DNA of 53,039 nucleotides. It comes from Bacteroidales bacterium. GTDB lineage: Bacteria; Bacteroidota; Bacteroidia; Bacteroidales; Marinilabiliaceae. Below, one piece after another: positions 31,673-40,822 of this stretch. Each line of letters starts with the position of its first letter. Within the stretch, counting starts at the first letter, position 1. The stretch lies in the NCBI GenBank assembly GCA_024401335.1, contig JAKSLH010000020.1:1-53039 (forward strand). The letters run 5' to 3'. The notes under the pieces are model-generated. The model was given only the letters and a program-made list of their open reading frames with translations. It was not told where the DNA came from and searched no databases. The position numbers were made by a program, and so were the translations under genes.

Positions 31673-33505
31673 ATGAGAAACAACATCCTATTTGCCATAT
31701 TGGCAATACTCGTTACTATACCTCTACACGCTCAACGTCGCACTAATGTGCCTGTATTCGATGTCACCGCCCTGCCATCTGAATATCGCGCGTTCTTTCC
31801 CGACTATAACGGGTTCTTCAACTACGCTGCCCCTGTGGTGTCCGACGGATATGTGTATTTTGAGGAAATGATTCCTTCGGGTACAGACTCTATTCGACTG
31901 CTGACACGCATTTATCTACCTGAAGGTGACGGACCTTTCCCTGTCGTCGTTACACGCACACCTTATGTGTTCATGAAGGACGACTATATCTCAATAGCAC
32001 GCGAATATGCCCGTCATGGCATCGGATATATACAACAGGACTGCCGAGGTAAAGGTGGCTCAGAGGGTTTCTTCACCCCAAATGTCAACGAACGTGCCGA
32101 CGGCATCGCTCTCTACCGATGGCTCGACGCTCAGACTTGGTGCAGTAGCATCGGAATATTCGGTTCGTCATACACGGCTTTAACGGGTTGGATAGTTGGC
32201 GACTCACTGCCAGAAAAGATTAAAGGAATGTATCTGAGCCACTACGGTGTTGACCGTCATATATCATGTTTCCGAGCTGGACTATTCCGCGAAGATATCA
32301 TGAGCGGATGGCTTATCGACAACGCGGAAGAAGATATACACAAGCCAGAAAAGATGAAGGGCCAAGCACCTGGCACTAACTACTATGATTTTTATCTTTA
32401 CCGACCTCAGGTAGAAGCCGACGTTGCCATACTCGGACAAAAACTGCAGTACTACCGTGACTGGATTACTCATACGGACTATACCGATGAATATTGGAAT
32501 AGCGGTGTGTGGGCGGACTTGAAGATGGCCTCTGCATCAGTAAACGTACCAATGACTATCGTCGCAGGACAGTTTGACCATCACGAGGAGGGAACTATCT
32601 TGGGTTATGAACGACTCAACCCTGACATCAAGGAGAAATCACGTCTTATACTGGGCGCATGGAACCATAGCTTTGAGACTACACCTACACATACGCCAAC
32701 AGCTCACGCAAGGGATTTTGACACTACAAAGGACCAGTTTGAATGGTTCTACTCACTGCTGGTCAGAAAAGAAGAACCTAAGGGCGAAATAAAGGTCTAC
32801 AACATCGAAGCGGATCAATGGGATTCCTTCTCTTCATGGCCTATAAAGCCGTCAGAGGAACTCTCGCTGTCTCTCTCTTCATCTCGCTTGTCCGACAAAA
32901 ACAATGTCTTCAGACTAGAAGACAAGACGCCATCTACACAAACGATGGTCGAATACACTTATGACCCTACAGACCCTGTTTATGCCGAAGGCGGAGAGAC
33001 GATATTCACATCGTCAGCTATCCGAGGATGCCATCCTATGAGCGCTCCGGGCTATCGCGACGACATGGTCAGCTTCATCAGCAATCCGCTGACTGATGAT
33101 CTCACTATTGGTGGCGAAGTCAAAGTGAAACTCAAAGTCAGAACCGATGTCGACGACACTGCATTCGCTTTTACTCTTGCTGAGGAGACTCCCGATGGCG
33201 TCACCTACAATATGCGAACAAGCATTATAACATTGGGCTATCGCGACGGCCTTCTTAAGCCACGCGTCACATATACACCTGACGAAATAGTCGAGGTGGA
33301 AATTGTTGCCCTTCCGATACTATGGACTGTCAAGGCTGGTAATTCACTCCGCATCGACATTAAGTCGTCACAGTTTCCTGAATACGCTGTCCACAGCAAC
33401 TATGCTGGCGTATGGGCCGAACAAGCTGTGACACGCAAGGCAAAACAGCAAATTTTCGTGGGAGGTGTTGACGGCTCACGCATCATTCTGCCTGTCATCA
33501 AATAA
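31673..33505 (+). CDS. CocE/NonD-family hydrolase, X-Pro dipeptidyl-peptidase-like
   Basis: A 610-residue secreted protein from the ATG at 31673 (signal MRNNILFAILAILVTIPLHA; an upstream TTG adds no signal-like residues). The alpha/beta hydrolase part has YIQQDCRGKGGSEGFF, the nucleophile elbow IGIFGSSYTALTGW, AGQFDHHEEG and the histidine-bearing GAWNHSFE; the C-terminal 200 residues form the jelly-roll domain typical of CocE and PepX (GYRDDMVSFISNPLTDDLTIGGEVKVKLKV). Family members split X-Pro dipeptides or acyl esters. A -7 box TACATTTG lies at 31636-31643. It is a single-gene unit. Confidence 0.9.
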   Translation: MRNNILFAILAILVTIPLHAQRRTNVPVFDVTALPSEYRAFFPDYNGFFNYAAPVVSDGYVYFEEMIPSGTDSIRLLTRIYLPEGDGPFPVVVTRTPYVFMKDDYISIAREYARHGIGYIQQDCRGKGGSEGFFTPNVNERADGIALYRWLDAQTWCSSIGIFGSSYTALTGWIVGDSLPEKIKGMYLSHYGVDRHISCFRAGLFREDIMSGWLIDNAEEDIHKPEKMKGQAPGTNYYDFYLYRPQVEADVAILGQKLQYYRDWITHTDYTDEYWNSGVWADLKMASASVNVPMTIVAGQFDHHEEGTILGYERLNPDIKEKSRLILGAWNHSFETTPTHTPTAHARDFDTTKDQFEWFYSLLVRKEEPKGEIKVYNIEADQWDSFSSWPIKPSEELSLSLSSSRLSDKNNVFRLEDKTPSTQTMVEYTYDPTDPVYAEGGETIFTSSAIRGCHPMSAPGYRDDMVSFISNPLTDDLTIGGEVKVKLKVRTDVDDTAFAFTLAEETPDGVTYNMRTSIITLGYRDGLLKPRVTYTPDEIVEVEIVALPILWTVKAGNSLRIDIKSSQFPEYAVHSNYAGVWAEQAVTRKAKQQIFVGGVDGSRIILPVIK

Positions 33506-33575
33506 AAAAACGCCTCTCATGGAGACTTCTCAATAGAGAAATACTGCTGATTTTGCAAAAAAAGCACCATATGAC

Positions 33576-33606
33576 ATTGTTATCACCTATCAAAACCATA
33601 CATTTG
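33576..33606 (+). promoter_or_regulatory. Promoter of the LiaF-like gene
   Basis: ATTG (33576-33579), 19-nt spacer, TACATTTG (33599-33606); the -7 box matches fully and the -33 box at three of four bases. The ATG follows 32 nt later. Confidence 0.6.
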
Positions 33607-33638
33607 CATAACTTATTACGAACATCAAAATTTCAAGT

Positions 33639-34178
33639 ATGAAACGATTTATTGGACTAATTCTTATCGCCGTAGGCGTTGTTGTTCTTCTCAAGAACCT
33701 TGGATATATCAACCTCGATTGGCTTCACTCCATAGAATGGAAGATCTATATCTGGCCTATAGTACTCATCTTTGTTGGTATCAACCTCCTTTCTAGCAAC
33801 AACAGAAAGAACAGACTTGAAACAGTAAAATTGTCAGAGCCTGCCGAAGGAGAAGCAATAAAGATATCTTGCTGTTTAACTGGCAACAGAAGCAGCCTAA
33901 ACGGATCAAGATTTTATGGGGCAAAGATAGAGACATTATGCGGCGGTGCTGAACTCGACTTGCGAGGCGCAATTATCGGACAAGACGTGAAAATAGACAT
34001 AAGCACTCTCATGGGTGGCGTGTCGCTATGGGTTGACAAAGACGTAAACATCCAGGTTTCCAACAGCGGATTTGCTGGAGGAGTAAACAACAAGACATCT
34101 AATAGCACAAACGCCAATTCAAAGACTATTCTCATCAACGCCCAGTGCTATTTCGGAGGTGTCAGCATCCAAAACTAA
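33639..34178 (+). CDS. LiaF-like membrane protein (two TM helices plus beta domain)
   Basis: A 179-residue protein. Two short membrane helices (FIGLILIAVGVVVLLKNLG and IYIWPIVLIFVGINLLS) have the DUF5668-type layout, followed by a beta-helical domain (residues 75-179) with GGAELDLRGAIIGQDVKIDISTLMGGVSLWVDKDV, typical of the LiaF C-terminal (DUF2154) family. LiaF inhibits the LiaRS envelope-stress system in Firmicutes; no LiaRS-like pair is present here, so the role in this organism is unknown. Confidence 0.85.
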   Translation: MKRFIGLILIAVGVVVLLKNLGYINLDWLHSIEWKIYIWPIVLIFVGINLLSSNNRKNRLETVKLSEPAEGEAIKISCCLTGNRSSLNGSRFYGAKIETLCGGAELDLRGAIIGQDVKIDISTLMGGVSLWVDKDVNIQVSNSGFAGGVNNKTSNSTNANSKTILINAQCYFGGVSIQN

Positions 34179-34274
34179 CCGGCTACACTATTCACATCAG
34201 TGGCCTGATTTCCTCCACAAAGGTCTGCCATAGTTAAAATATACGAAAAGGCCGCTAGTCAGCGGATAATCACG

Positions 34275-34282
34275 TATATTTG
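34275..34282 (+). promoter_or_regulatory. -7 promoter box in front of tsaD and the PqqD cassette
   Basis: TATATTTG, perfect TAnnTTTG, 24 nt before the tsaD ATG. No further promoter box was seen before 38733, so this may serve the whole run tsaD to ABC transporter. Confidence 0.55.
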
Positions 34283-34306
34283 TATGTTTTGCAAAACAGA
34301 CTCAAA

Positions 34307-35320
34307 ATGGGAACAATCATACTCGGCATAGAGAGCTCTTGCGATGATACATCGGCAGCTGTTCTCGATGACGGCAAGGTACTATCCAATGTAATAGCAT
34401 CACAGGCCGTACACATGGCCTATGGCGGTGTCGTACCTGAACTGGCCTCTCGCGCCCACCAACAAAATATCATACCTGTAGTCCATAAGGCTCTTTCCGA
34501 TGCCGGAGTCAGCGTGTCTGATCTATCCGCCATTGCGTTCACTCGCGGTCCGGGACTTATGGGTTCTCTGCTCGTCGGAACATCCTTTGCTAAGGGACTA
34601 GCATTGGCTAGCGACATCAAAATGGTAGATGTCAACCACCTACAGGCTCACGTGTCTGCTCATTTCATCGTCGAAGAGGGCAAAGAACTGCCACAGTTCC
34701 CATTCCTCTGCCTCCTTGTCTCCGGCGGCAATAGTCAGATACTTCTGGTGAAGGACTATATGGACATGGAGATAATCGGACAGACTATTGACGACGCTGC
34801 TGGCGAAGCCTTCGACAAATGCGCTAAGGTTATGGGGCTCGGCTACCCTGGTGGACCAGTAATCGATAAGCTTGCTCAACTTGGCAACCCTGAGGCATTT
34901 GAATTCGCTAAGCCTAACATAAAGGATTACGACTATAGCTTTAGCGGACTGAAAACGTCGTTCCTCTATACTCTTCGCGATAGACTTAAGGAGGATCCTG
35001 ACTTCATCGAAAAGAACAAGGAGGATCTCTGCGCCTCTCTTCAGAAAACTGTCATCGACATCTTAATGAAGAAACTCATCAAAGCTGCTAAGGATCTCAA
35101 GATAACCCACATTGCTCTTGCTGGTGGCGTGTCTGCAAATTCTGGTCTGAGAAAAGCATTCGAGGAACTTCATACAAAACGAGGCTGGACTGTTTTTGTC
35201 CCTAAATTTGCCTTCACCACCGACAACGCTGCTATGGTGGCATCGGCCGGTTATAGAAAATATAACAAGGGCATTTTCTGCGACCAGACAGTAGCCCCTT
35301 ATTCTCGTACCGTCATATAG
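34307..35320 (+). CDS. tsaD: tRNA N6-adenosine threonylcarbamoyltransferase
   Basis: A 338-residue Kae1/TsaD protein. The ATG at 34307 gives MGTIILGIESSCDDTSAAVL, the family start; the TTG upstream lies on the -7 box. Metal-binding histidines appear in VDVNHLQAHVSAHF; the ATP site includes LVSGGNSQILLVKD, DDAAGEAFDKCAKVMGLGYPGGP and ALAGGVSANSGLR. It transfers threonylcarbamoyl from TC-AMP to A37 of ANN-decoding tRNAs, with TsaB and TsaE (not in the window). The next gene starts 9 nt after the stop, an unusual link of an essential tRNA gene to a peptide-maturation-like cassette. Confidence 0.97.
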   Translation: MGTIILGIESSCDDTSAAVLDDGKVLSNVIASQAVHMAYGGVVPELASRAHQQNIIPVVHKALSDAGVSVSDLSAIAFTRGPGLMGSLLVGTSFAKGLALASDIKMVDVNHLQAHVSAHFIVEEGKELPQFPFLCLLVSGGNSQILLVKDYMDMEIIGQTIDDAAGEAFDKCAKVMGLGYPGGPVIDKLAQLGNPEAFEFAKPNIKDYDYSFSGLKTSFLYTLRDRLKEDPDFIEKNKEDLCASLQKTVIDILMKKLIKAAKDLKITHIALAGGVSANSGLRKAFEELHTKRGWTVFVPKFAFTTDNAAMVASAGYRKYNKGIFCDQTVAPYSRTVI

Positions 35321-35329
35321 TCTTTTGCC

Positions 35330-35617
35330 ATGGAGAATACCAGATTTAAAGCCAACGATAACTTTGCTATAAGCGAAGTTGCCGGAGAAACAGTAATCGT
35401 TCCTGTGAGCGACTCAGTCGACACTCTCAACAACCTATTCGTCCTCAACGAGACTGGTGCATTCATAATCAACATGATGAACGAAGGGAAGAATCTAGGA
35501 GAGATCGCCGACGCATTAGTGGCATCCTACGAAATAGATCGCGAGACTGCCCTCAACGACGCATCTGAATATGCAAAGAGAGCTGTCGAACGAGGATTCT
35601 TCACTGTAGAACAGTAA
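35330..35617 (+). CDS. PqqD-family protein (RiPP recognition element-like)
   Basis: A 95-residue winged-helix PqqD fold: three strands (FKANDNFAISEVAGETVIVPVS), then FVLNETGAFIINMMNEGKNLGEIADALVASYEIDRETALNDASEYAKRAVERGFF, with the conserved L-N-x-T/S-A-x-x-I-x-x-x-L-type segment. PqqD proteins bind leader peptides of ribosomally made, modified peptides and present them to the modifying enzyme. Here no radical SAM, cyclase or protease gene is adjacent. It is the first gene of a four-gene run with almost no gaps. Confidence 0.88.
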   Translation: MENTRFKANDNFAISEVAGETVIVPVSDSVDTLNNLFVLNETGAFIINMMNEGKNLGEIADALVASYEIDRETALNDASEYAKRAVERGFFTVEQ

Positions 35618-35631
35618 CAATCTATCCTTTG

Positions 35632-36525
35632 ATGAGTAACTCTCCTGTCATAGTTTCTGTAGCGGGACTAAACATCCGCTATTCTGCGGAACCCCCTTTG
35701 TCTTTCTCCCAAACTGACTATCGAGGCTTCGCAGTTGACAACGCTTGCGACATAACGCTAGACATCAACATTGTCGACTCGCAGGAAACTGGACATGATG
35801 AATCAGATCGTGAGGTGTTCTTTGTGGGCGACTGCCGTGGCACCGAGATGCCTGACCATCGTTGGGAAGTGGGATATACCAAAGATGGTAAGGAATATAT
35901 CGCTGTCGACTTCTTCAACGACTTCCTGCCTCTCAACTGGCTGAAACTTGTGTTCGACGACAAGAACGGCACTCTATACATATCACGTCGCGACAAAGAC
36001 ACGCTTCAGATCGACCCATATATCTACCCACTTAACAACATACTGATATCTCGCCTTCTCCGAAGATATAACTCTTTCCTTATCCATTCTTCTGTAGTTG
36101 ACGATAATGGCAAAGGATATCTTTTCACAGCAGTCTCTGGCACAGGGAAATCTACAATGGCACGCCTGTGGCAAGGAGAGGGAGCGACTATTATCAATGA
36201 TGACATGTTGGCTATTCGCACTGATTCCGGCGAGATAACCGCCAACAACATCCCTATGCCCTACTACAACGACTCATCACGTGGTGTTGCCCTCAAAGGC
36301 ATTTTCCTAATAAGCCAATCAAAAGACGACTACGTCTCTCCTATAAGCGGCGCTAAAGCTACGCTGAAGCTCCTTGCAAATACGATCCACCAGCCGTGTG
36401 ACAAGACATCTGCCATAGATCATCTTAAAAACATTGAGCTAGTGAGCAAAAACGTTCCTATTTATGAGTTGGGATTTAAGATAAGCAACAACATCGTCAA
36501 TATCATCAGACAGTTGAACCTCTGA
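35632..36525 (+). CDS. HPr-kinase-like P-loop protein of peptide-maturation type
   Basis: A 297-residue protein; the ATG at 35632 is preferred over a TTG one codon earlier. The N-terminal half is beta-rich. The second half has the HprK/PEPCK-like kinase core: NSFLIHSSVVDDNGKGYLF, Walker A TAVSGTGKSTMARLW, then IINDDMLAI (Mg-binding acidic pair) and GVALKGIFLISQSKDD. In lasso-peptide and related clusters such HprK-like proteins sit beside PqqD, and some phosphorylate the precursor peptide. The HPr Ser-46 loop residues of true HprK are not recognised. It starts 14 nt after the PqqD gene and ends 6 nt before the S26-like gene. Confidence 0.82.
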   Translation: MSNSPVIVSVAGLNIRYSAEPPLSFSQTDYRGFAVDNACDITLDINIVDSQETGHDESDREVFFVGDCRGTEMPDHRWEVGYTKDGKEYIAVDFFNDFLPLNWLKLVFDDKNGTLYISRRDKDTLQIDPYIYPLNNILISRLLRRYNSFLIHSSVVDDNGKGYLFTAVSGTGKSTMARLWQGEGATIINDDMLAIRTDSGEITANNIPMPYYNDSSRGVALKGIFLISQSKDDYVSPISGAKATLKLLANTIHQPCDKTSAIDHLKNIELVSKNVPIYELGFKISNNIVNIIRQLNL

Positions 36526-36531
36526 CAACAC

Positions 36532-36999
36532 ATGCAACAACGGGACCTAAAAAACATAGTGATTGATTTGCTCCGTAACGGCCATACAGTCAAACTACGT
36601 GCTACCGGATTTAGTATGGTGCCAACTCTTTGGCCATACATGAATCTTATCGCACGACCAGCAGTCTCTTCAGAGCTAAGCTGTGGTGACATTGTTCTCT
36701 TCAACAGTGAAAAAGATGCTCTTATCGCACACCGCATTGTCAAAGTCGGTAACAATAGCATGTTAATCCAAGGAGACTCGTGTATATGCCAAGACGGATG
36801 GATAAATAATGATGAGATAGTCGGCAAAGTAATTGGTGCAGAAGTTTTCGGCATAAAACTCAGCATGACATGGAGTGGATTCAGAATATACACCAGACTC
36901 ATGCTCTCTTCATCTCCAATGTCGCACAAGGCGAACAACATACTCGCGACTGCGATATACAATGCCATAAACCTGAAAAACAAGTTGATAGGCAAATGA
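36532..36999 (+). CDS. S24/S26-type peptidase-like protein, possibly Ser-His type
   Basis: A 155-residue protein with the signal-peptidase-like fold: ATGFSMVPTLWPY contains the catalytic serine motif (S-M-x-P-T-L), CGDIVLFNSEKDALIAHRIVKVGN is the strand-loop where bacterial signal peptidase has Lys but Sec11-type enzymes have His (here AHRIV), and MLIQGDSCICQDGWINNDEIVGKVIG resembles the GD-x-x-x-x-D box. It has no N-terminal membrane anchor, so it may act in the cytoplasm or at the exporter, for instance on a leader peptide. The stop overlaps the ABC start (ATGA). Confidence 0.8.
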   Translation: MQQRDLKNIVIDLLRNGHTVKLRATGFSMVPTLWPYMNLIARPAVSSELSCGDIVLFNSEKDALIAHRIVKVGNNSMLIQGDSCICQDGWINNDEIVGKVIGAEVFGIKLSMTWSGFRIYTRLMLSSSPMSHKANNILATAIYNAINLKNKLIGK

Positions 37000-38732
37000 A
37001 GAAAATAGAAACATATTATCTTTTCCGCACCATGAGACTCATCTGGAGATGTAGTCCCAAATGGTCATTGGCCAATGCATCACTTGTAATAGTCCGAGGT
37101 CTCATTCCATTGGCTCAGTTATGGGCTGTAAAGGTTGTCATAGACATCACATCGACACAGGTAGGTACCGGAGTATTTAATCTATCTGAAGCAGCTTTAG
37201 GACTAGCAATAATGGCAAGCCTGTTCGTCATCAGTTCTGCTACCGATTCATTACATTCTATAGTCAAAGAACGGCACAGCTACCATCTCAGCAATGTCAT
37301 AGCACATATCATACACCACAAAACCACAACTATCGGCTACGGATTCTTTGACGACGCCAATTATCACGACATATTCTTCCGCGCAGTAGCGGAATCAACA
37401 AGCAAACCGCAGGGAGTCTTCTACAATGTGATCAACCTCATACAGAACACCCTCACCATAGGTTCACTGGCTATATTGCTGACGGCTATTCACTGGACGT
37501 TGCCTGTCATTATCTTGGTAATGGGTCTGCCTATTGTCATCGTCAGAGTGATATTCTCTAGGCGATACTTCGCGCTACAACGCGAACAAACAAATGACGA
37601 ACGAAAGGTACAATACTACAACAGAGTGCTTACTGCTCGCGAATTTGCCAAGGAGATAAGAACATTCCATCTCGCAGAGCATTTCAAAAACTTATACTAC
37701 AGCACATTAGCATCACTTCGCCACAAGAGACTCAAACTTATGATAGACGACTCTATCAGAGAGTCAATAGTTCAGTTAATAGCGTCACTACTTTTTGTCG
37801 CAGTCTTCGGCTTTGTGATGTACCGCGCCGTAACGACACAAATGTCTGTCGGCTCTTTGGCCATGTACCTGATGGCTCTACAACGAAGCTACGGCGTAGC
37901 ACAAGACATTCTTGGCCGCATTGCGTCATTATACGACTCCAACCTGTTCCTCAAGAATTTCTATTCATTCATCGACATGAATGATAGCTACAACGGCATC
38001 AGCAACCTTTCATCACCAACAACAGAGCCTGGATACATATCATTTGAAAACGTCTCGTTCAGTTATCCGAACACGACACGAACCGTACTCAGTAACATAT
38101 CATTTAGCATAGAAAAGGGCGACACCATTGCCATAGTAGGACGAAATGGATGCGGCAAAAGCACTATCATAAAACTCATTTGCGGACTTTATAAGCCGAC
38201 ATGCGGACAGGTCAACGTTGGAGGTTCTATATCTGCGATATTCCAGGACTTCATGTTATACAACGCATCTGCTCACGACAACATTCGTTTTGGCAATATA
38301 CATAAAACAGATACTCCACAAGACATCAAACAGGCTGCCCAGAAAGCAGGCGTCGACAAACTGCTGAGCGACCTGCCACATGGCTACGAGACTCAGCTGG
38401 GCACACTGACTGCTGAGAGCGAAATGCTCAGTCAAGGAGAGTGGCAACGCATAGCACTCTCGCGCTCGTTCTATGCCGATAGCGACATAATTGTAATGGA
38501 CGAGCCTACTAGTTCCCTCGACGCATTTACCGAGGCTTCACTCATAGACAACTTCAGAGCTATCACACACGGACGCACTGCTGTCATCGTCAGCCATCGC
38601 ATAGCATCTATCAAAATGGCACAGAAAATCATGGTTGTTGACAATCACCAGATAGCAGAATTCGGCACTTACGACCAACTCATATCACTCAATGGATTAT
38701 TCACTGAAATGGTGAGAAGCCTCGAAAAATAA
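36996..38732 (+). CDS. ABC exporter, fused membrane and ATPase domains
   Basis: A 578-residue half-transporter. The ATG at 36996 overlaps the upstream stop; an open frame further upstream lies inside the S26-like gene. Six membrane segments cover residues 20-310; the ATPase part has Walker A VGRNGCGKSTIIKLI, a signature LSQGEWQRIALSRS (variant of LSGGQ), Walker B DIIVMDEPTSSLD and the switch HR in VSHRIAS. No N-terminal C39 peptidase domain is present. The order PqqD, HprK-like, S26-like, ABC suggests export of a modified peptide; the substrate is unknown. Confidence 0.9.
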   Translation: MKKIETYYLFRTMRLIWRCSPKWSLANASLVIVRGLIPLAQLWAVKVVIDITSTQVGTGVFNLSEAALGLAIMASLFVISSATDSLHSIVKERHSYHLSNVIAHIIHHKTTTIGYGFFDDANYHDIFFRAVAESTSKPQGVFYNVINLIQNTLTIGSLAILLTAIHWTLPVIILVMGLPIVIVRVIFSRRYFALQREQTNDERKVQYYNRVLTAREFAKEIRTFHLAEHFKNLYYSTLASLRHKRLKLMIDDSIRESIVQLIASLLFVAVFGFVMYRAVTTQMSVGSLAMYLMALQRSYGVAQDILGRIASLYDSNLFLKNFYSFIDMNDSYNGISNLSSPTTEPGYISFENVSFSYPNTTRTVLSNISFSIEKGDTIAIVGRNGCGKSTIIKLICGLYKPTCGQVNVGGSISAIFQDFMLYNASAHDNIRFGNIHKTDTPQDIKQAAQKAGVDKLLSDLPHGYETQLGTLTAESEMLSQGEWQRIALSRSFYADSDIIVMDEPTSSLDAFTEASLIDNFRAITHGRTAVIVSHRIASIKMAQKIMVVDNHQIAEFGTYDQLISLNGLFTEMVRSLEK

Positions 38733-38849
38733 CGGAAGGCGACAGCATTCAAGCGCTTAATCATATTTATTCTAAAAAAAGATTGCGACACTTGCCCGTA
38801 TATGCCAAAAAAGTATTATTTTTATCGAGTCTATTTATAGCAAAAACAA

Positions 38850-39335
38850 ATGGCAGAAGAATTAAACACCAATAACAGCTCAAACGCACCTCATAAGGAG
38901 TCCATCAAGGAGTTATTCACTAATTATCTACAAAGCAAAGGACACCGCAAAACGCCAGAGCGCTACGCCATACTTGAAGAGATATACTCTCACAAAGGTC
39001 ATTTCGACATTGAGACGTTATACACTTTCATGAAAGACAAGAATTATCGCGTCAGTCGCGCTACACTATACAACACAATAGACTTGCTATTAGATTGTAA
39101 ACTTGTCATCAAACACCAATTTGGCAAGAACATGGCTCAATTCGAAAAGGCCTTGGACATCAATCCACATGATCATCTCATTTGTACAAAGTGTGGCAAC
39201 GTGATAGAGGTTGTCGATCCCGGCATTCAGCAAGTTATAGAAACATCTGCCGCCGAGAAAAACTTTACAGTCAATCATCATTCGCTCTACATCTACGGTA
39301 TATGCGAAGACTGTGCAAAACAGGCAAACAAATAA
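38850..39335 (+). CDS. Fur-family transcriptional regulator
   Basis: A 161-residue Fur-family protein. It has a winged helix ([49 protein letters not shown]) and a dimerisation domain with two CxxC zinc motifs (CTKCGN and CEDC) and metal-site residues in HDHLIC and HHSLYIYG. It could sense iron, zinc or peroxide; the residues seen do not decide between Fur, Zur and PerR. The N-terminus has 20 extra polar residues. It stands alone upstream of purA. Confidence 0.9.
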   Translation: MAEELNTNNSSNAPHKESIKELFTNYLQSKGHRKTPERYAILEEIYSHKGHFDIETLYTFMKDKNYRVSRATLYNTIDLLLDCKLVIKHQFGKNMAQFEKALDINPHDHLICTKCGNVIEVVDPGIQQVIETSAAEKNFTVNHHSLYIYGICEDCAKQANK

Positions 39336-39434
39336 CGAGACTGTCGGCATTGAACTAAAAACATAACCACATTATCAATTTATTTAAATGCAGTCTAAAA
39401 TAAGTTATAAGAAAAAAGAAAAACCGCATTTCAG

Positions 39435-39465
39435 ATTGATAATTAACGACATTAACGTATCTTTA
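39435..39465 (+). promoter_or_regulatory. Possible promoter of purA
   Basis: ATTG (39435-39438), 19-nt spacer, TATCTTTA (39458-39465): near-consensus, one mismatch in each box, with a leader of about 80 nt in which no riboswitch was recognised. The rest of 39336-39551 is AT-rich without a gene. Confidence 0.45.
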
Positions 39466-39551
39466 CACATCGGGATTTCAAGGCATTGGAGTTCCGATTT
39501 TTTGTGCAATAATAAAAAAACAAGCTTGCAAAAGCCGAATATATAACTAAT

Positions 39552-40820
39552 ATGAAAGTAGATGTATTACTAGGACTTCAGTGGGGTGACGAAGGCAAAG
39601 GGAAAGTTGTTGACGTTCTCACACCTAACTATGAAGTTGTAACACGTTTCCAGGGTGGTCCAAACGCAGGACATACACTTGAATTTGAGGGACAAAAATA
39701 CGTACTCCGTTCTATCCCATCCGGAATATTCCAGGGTGGCAAAATCAACATTATCGGTAACGGCGTTGTACTCGACCCAGCTCTTTTCAAACAAGAGGTT
39801 GAACAGCTCGAGGCATCTGGCCACGATTTGACAAAGCGTCTTTTTATATCTCGAAAAGCACACCTTATCCTTCCTACCCATCGTCTACTCGATGCTGCAT
39901 ATGAATCAGCCAAGGGTTCTGGCAAGATCGGAACAACAGGAAAAGGTATCGGACCAACATATACTGACAAGATAAGCCGCAATGGCCTTCGTGTTGGCGA
40001 CATCGAAATCAATTTCGAAGAAAAGTACAAAGCTGCTATAGCACGTCACAAGGAGATTCTCTCTCACTACGACTTCAAGTATGATCTTGAACCTATTGAG
40101 AAGGAATGGCTTGCCGGTATTGAAAAACTCAAGCAGTACCAGTTTATTGACAGCGAGCACTTTATCAACCACACTCTAGCAGATGGTAAAAAGATACTTG
40201 CAGAAGGAGCTCAAGGCACTATGCTCGATGTCAACTTCGGATCTTACCCATTTGTAACTTCATCTGATACTATTTGTGCAGGTGCTTGTACTGGTCTCGG
40301 AGTTGCCCCTAACAAAATAGGCGACGTTTATGGCATTTTCAAGGCATATTGCACTCGTGTAGGTAGTGGACCATTCCCAACAGAGTTGTTCGACGAAACA
40401 GGCGAAGAACTACGCAAACTCGGCCACGAATTTGGTGCAGTAACAGGACGTCCACGTCGTTGCGGCTGGATCGACCTTGTAGCACTCAAATATGCGGTTA
40501 TGCTAAACGGCGTGACTAAGCTTATCATGATGAAGAGCGACGTTCTTGACGGATTTGACACTATCAAGGCTTGCGTTGCATATAAGGTCAACGGCAAGGA
40601 AACACAGGACTTCCCATTCGACATCACTGAGGGCATCGAACCTGTTCTTACCGAATTTGATGGTTGGAAGACAGACATGACAAAGATGACAAATGAGAAT
40701 GAATTCCCAGAGGAGTTCAACGCTTATATCGACTTTATCGAAGAATATCTCGGTGTTCCTATCCACATAATCTCAATAGGTCCTGACCGCGATCAGACAA
40801 TCGTTCGTAGCCAAGATTAA
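39552..40820 (+). CDS. purA: Adenylosuccinate synthetase
   Basis: A 422-residue enzyme of normal length. It begins MKVDVLLGLQWGDEGKGKVV with the GTP-binding P-loop, followed by FQGGPNAGHTLEF (catalytic His), GTTGKGIGPTYTDKISRNG, AEGAQGTMLDVNFGSYPFVTSS and FGAVTGRPRRCGWIDLV. It joins IMP and aspartate with GTP in AMP synthesis. The stop is 2 nt before the 5-formyl-THF cyclo-ligase gene, so the two are cotranscribed. Confidence 0.98.
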   Translation: MKVDVLLGLQWGDEGKGKVVDVLTPNYEVVTRFQGGPNAGHTLEFEGQKYVLRSIPSGIFQGGKINIIGNGVVLDPALFKQEVEQLEASGHDLTKRLFISRKAHLILPTHRLLDAAYESAKGSGKIGTTGKGIGPTYTDKISRNGLRVGDIEINFEEKYKAAIARHKEILSHYDFKYDLEPIEKEWLAGIEKLKQYQFIDSEHFINHTLADGKKILAEGAQGTMLDVNFGSYPFVTSSDTICAGACTGLGVAPNKIGDVYGIFKAYCTRVGSGPFPTELFDETGEELRKLGHEFGAVTGRPRRCGWIDLVALKYAVMLNGVTKLIMMKSDVLDGFDTIKACVAYKVNGKETQDFPFDITEGIEPVLTEFDGWKTDMTKMTNENEFPEEFNAYIDFIEEYLGVPIHIISIGPDRDQTIVRSQD

Positions 40821-40822
40821 TT

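Noticed and set aside
34251-34264. Short CCGCT/AGCGG hairpin before tsaD with a T-run on the minus strand
   Set aside because: Only five base pairs, and no minus-strand gene lies upstream of it that would need a terminator.
39336-39551. Possible purine riboswitch before purA
   Set aside because: No conserved purine-aptamer elements could be recognised in the AT-rich leader.
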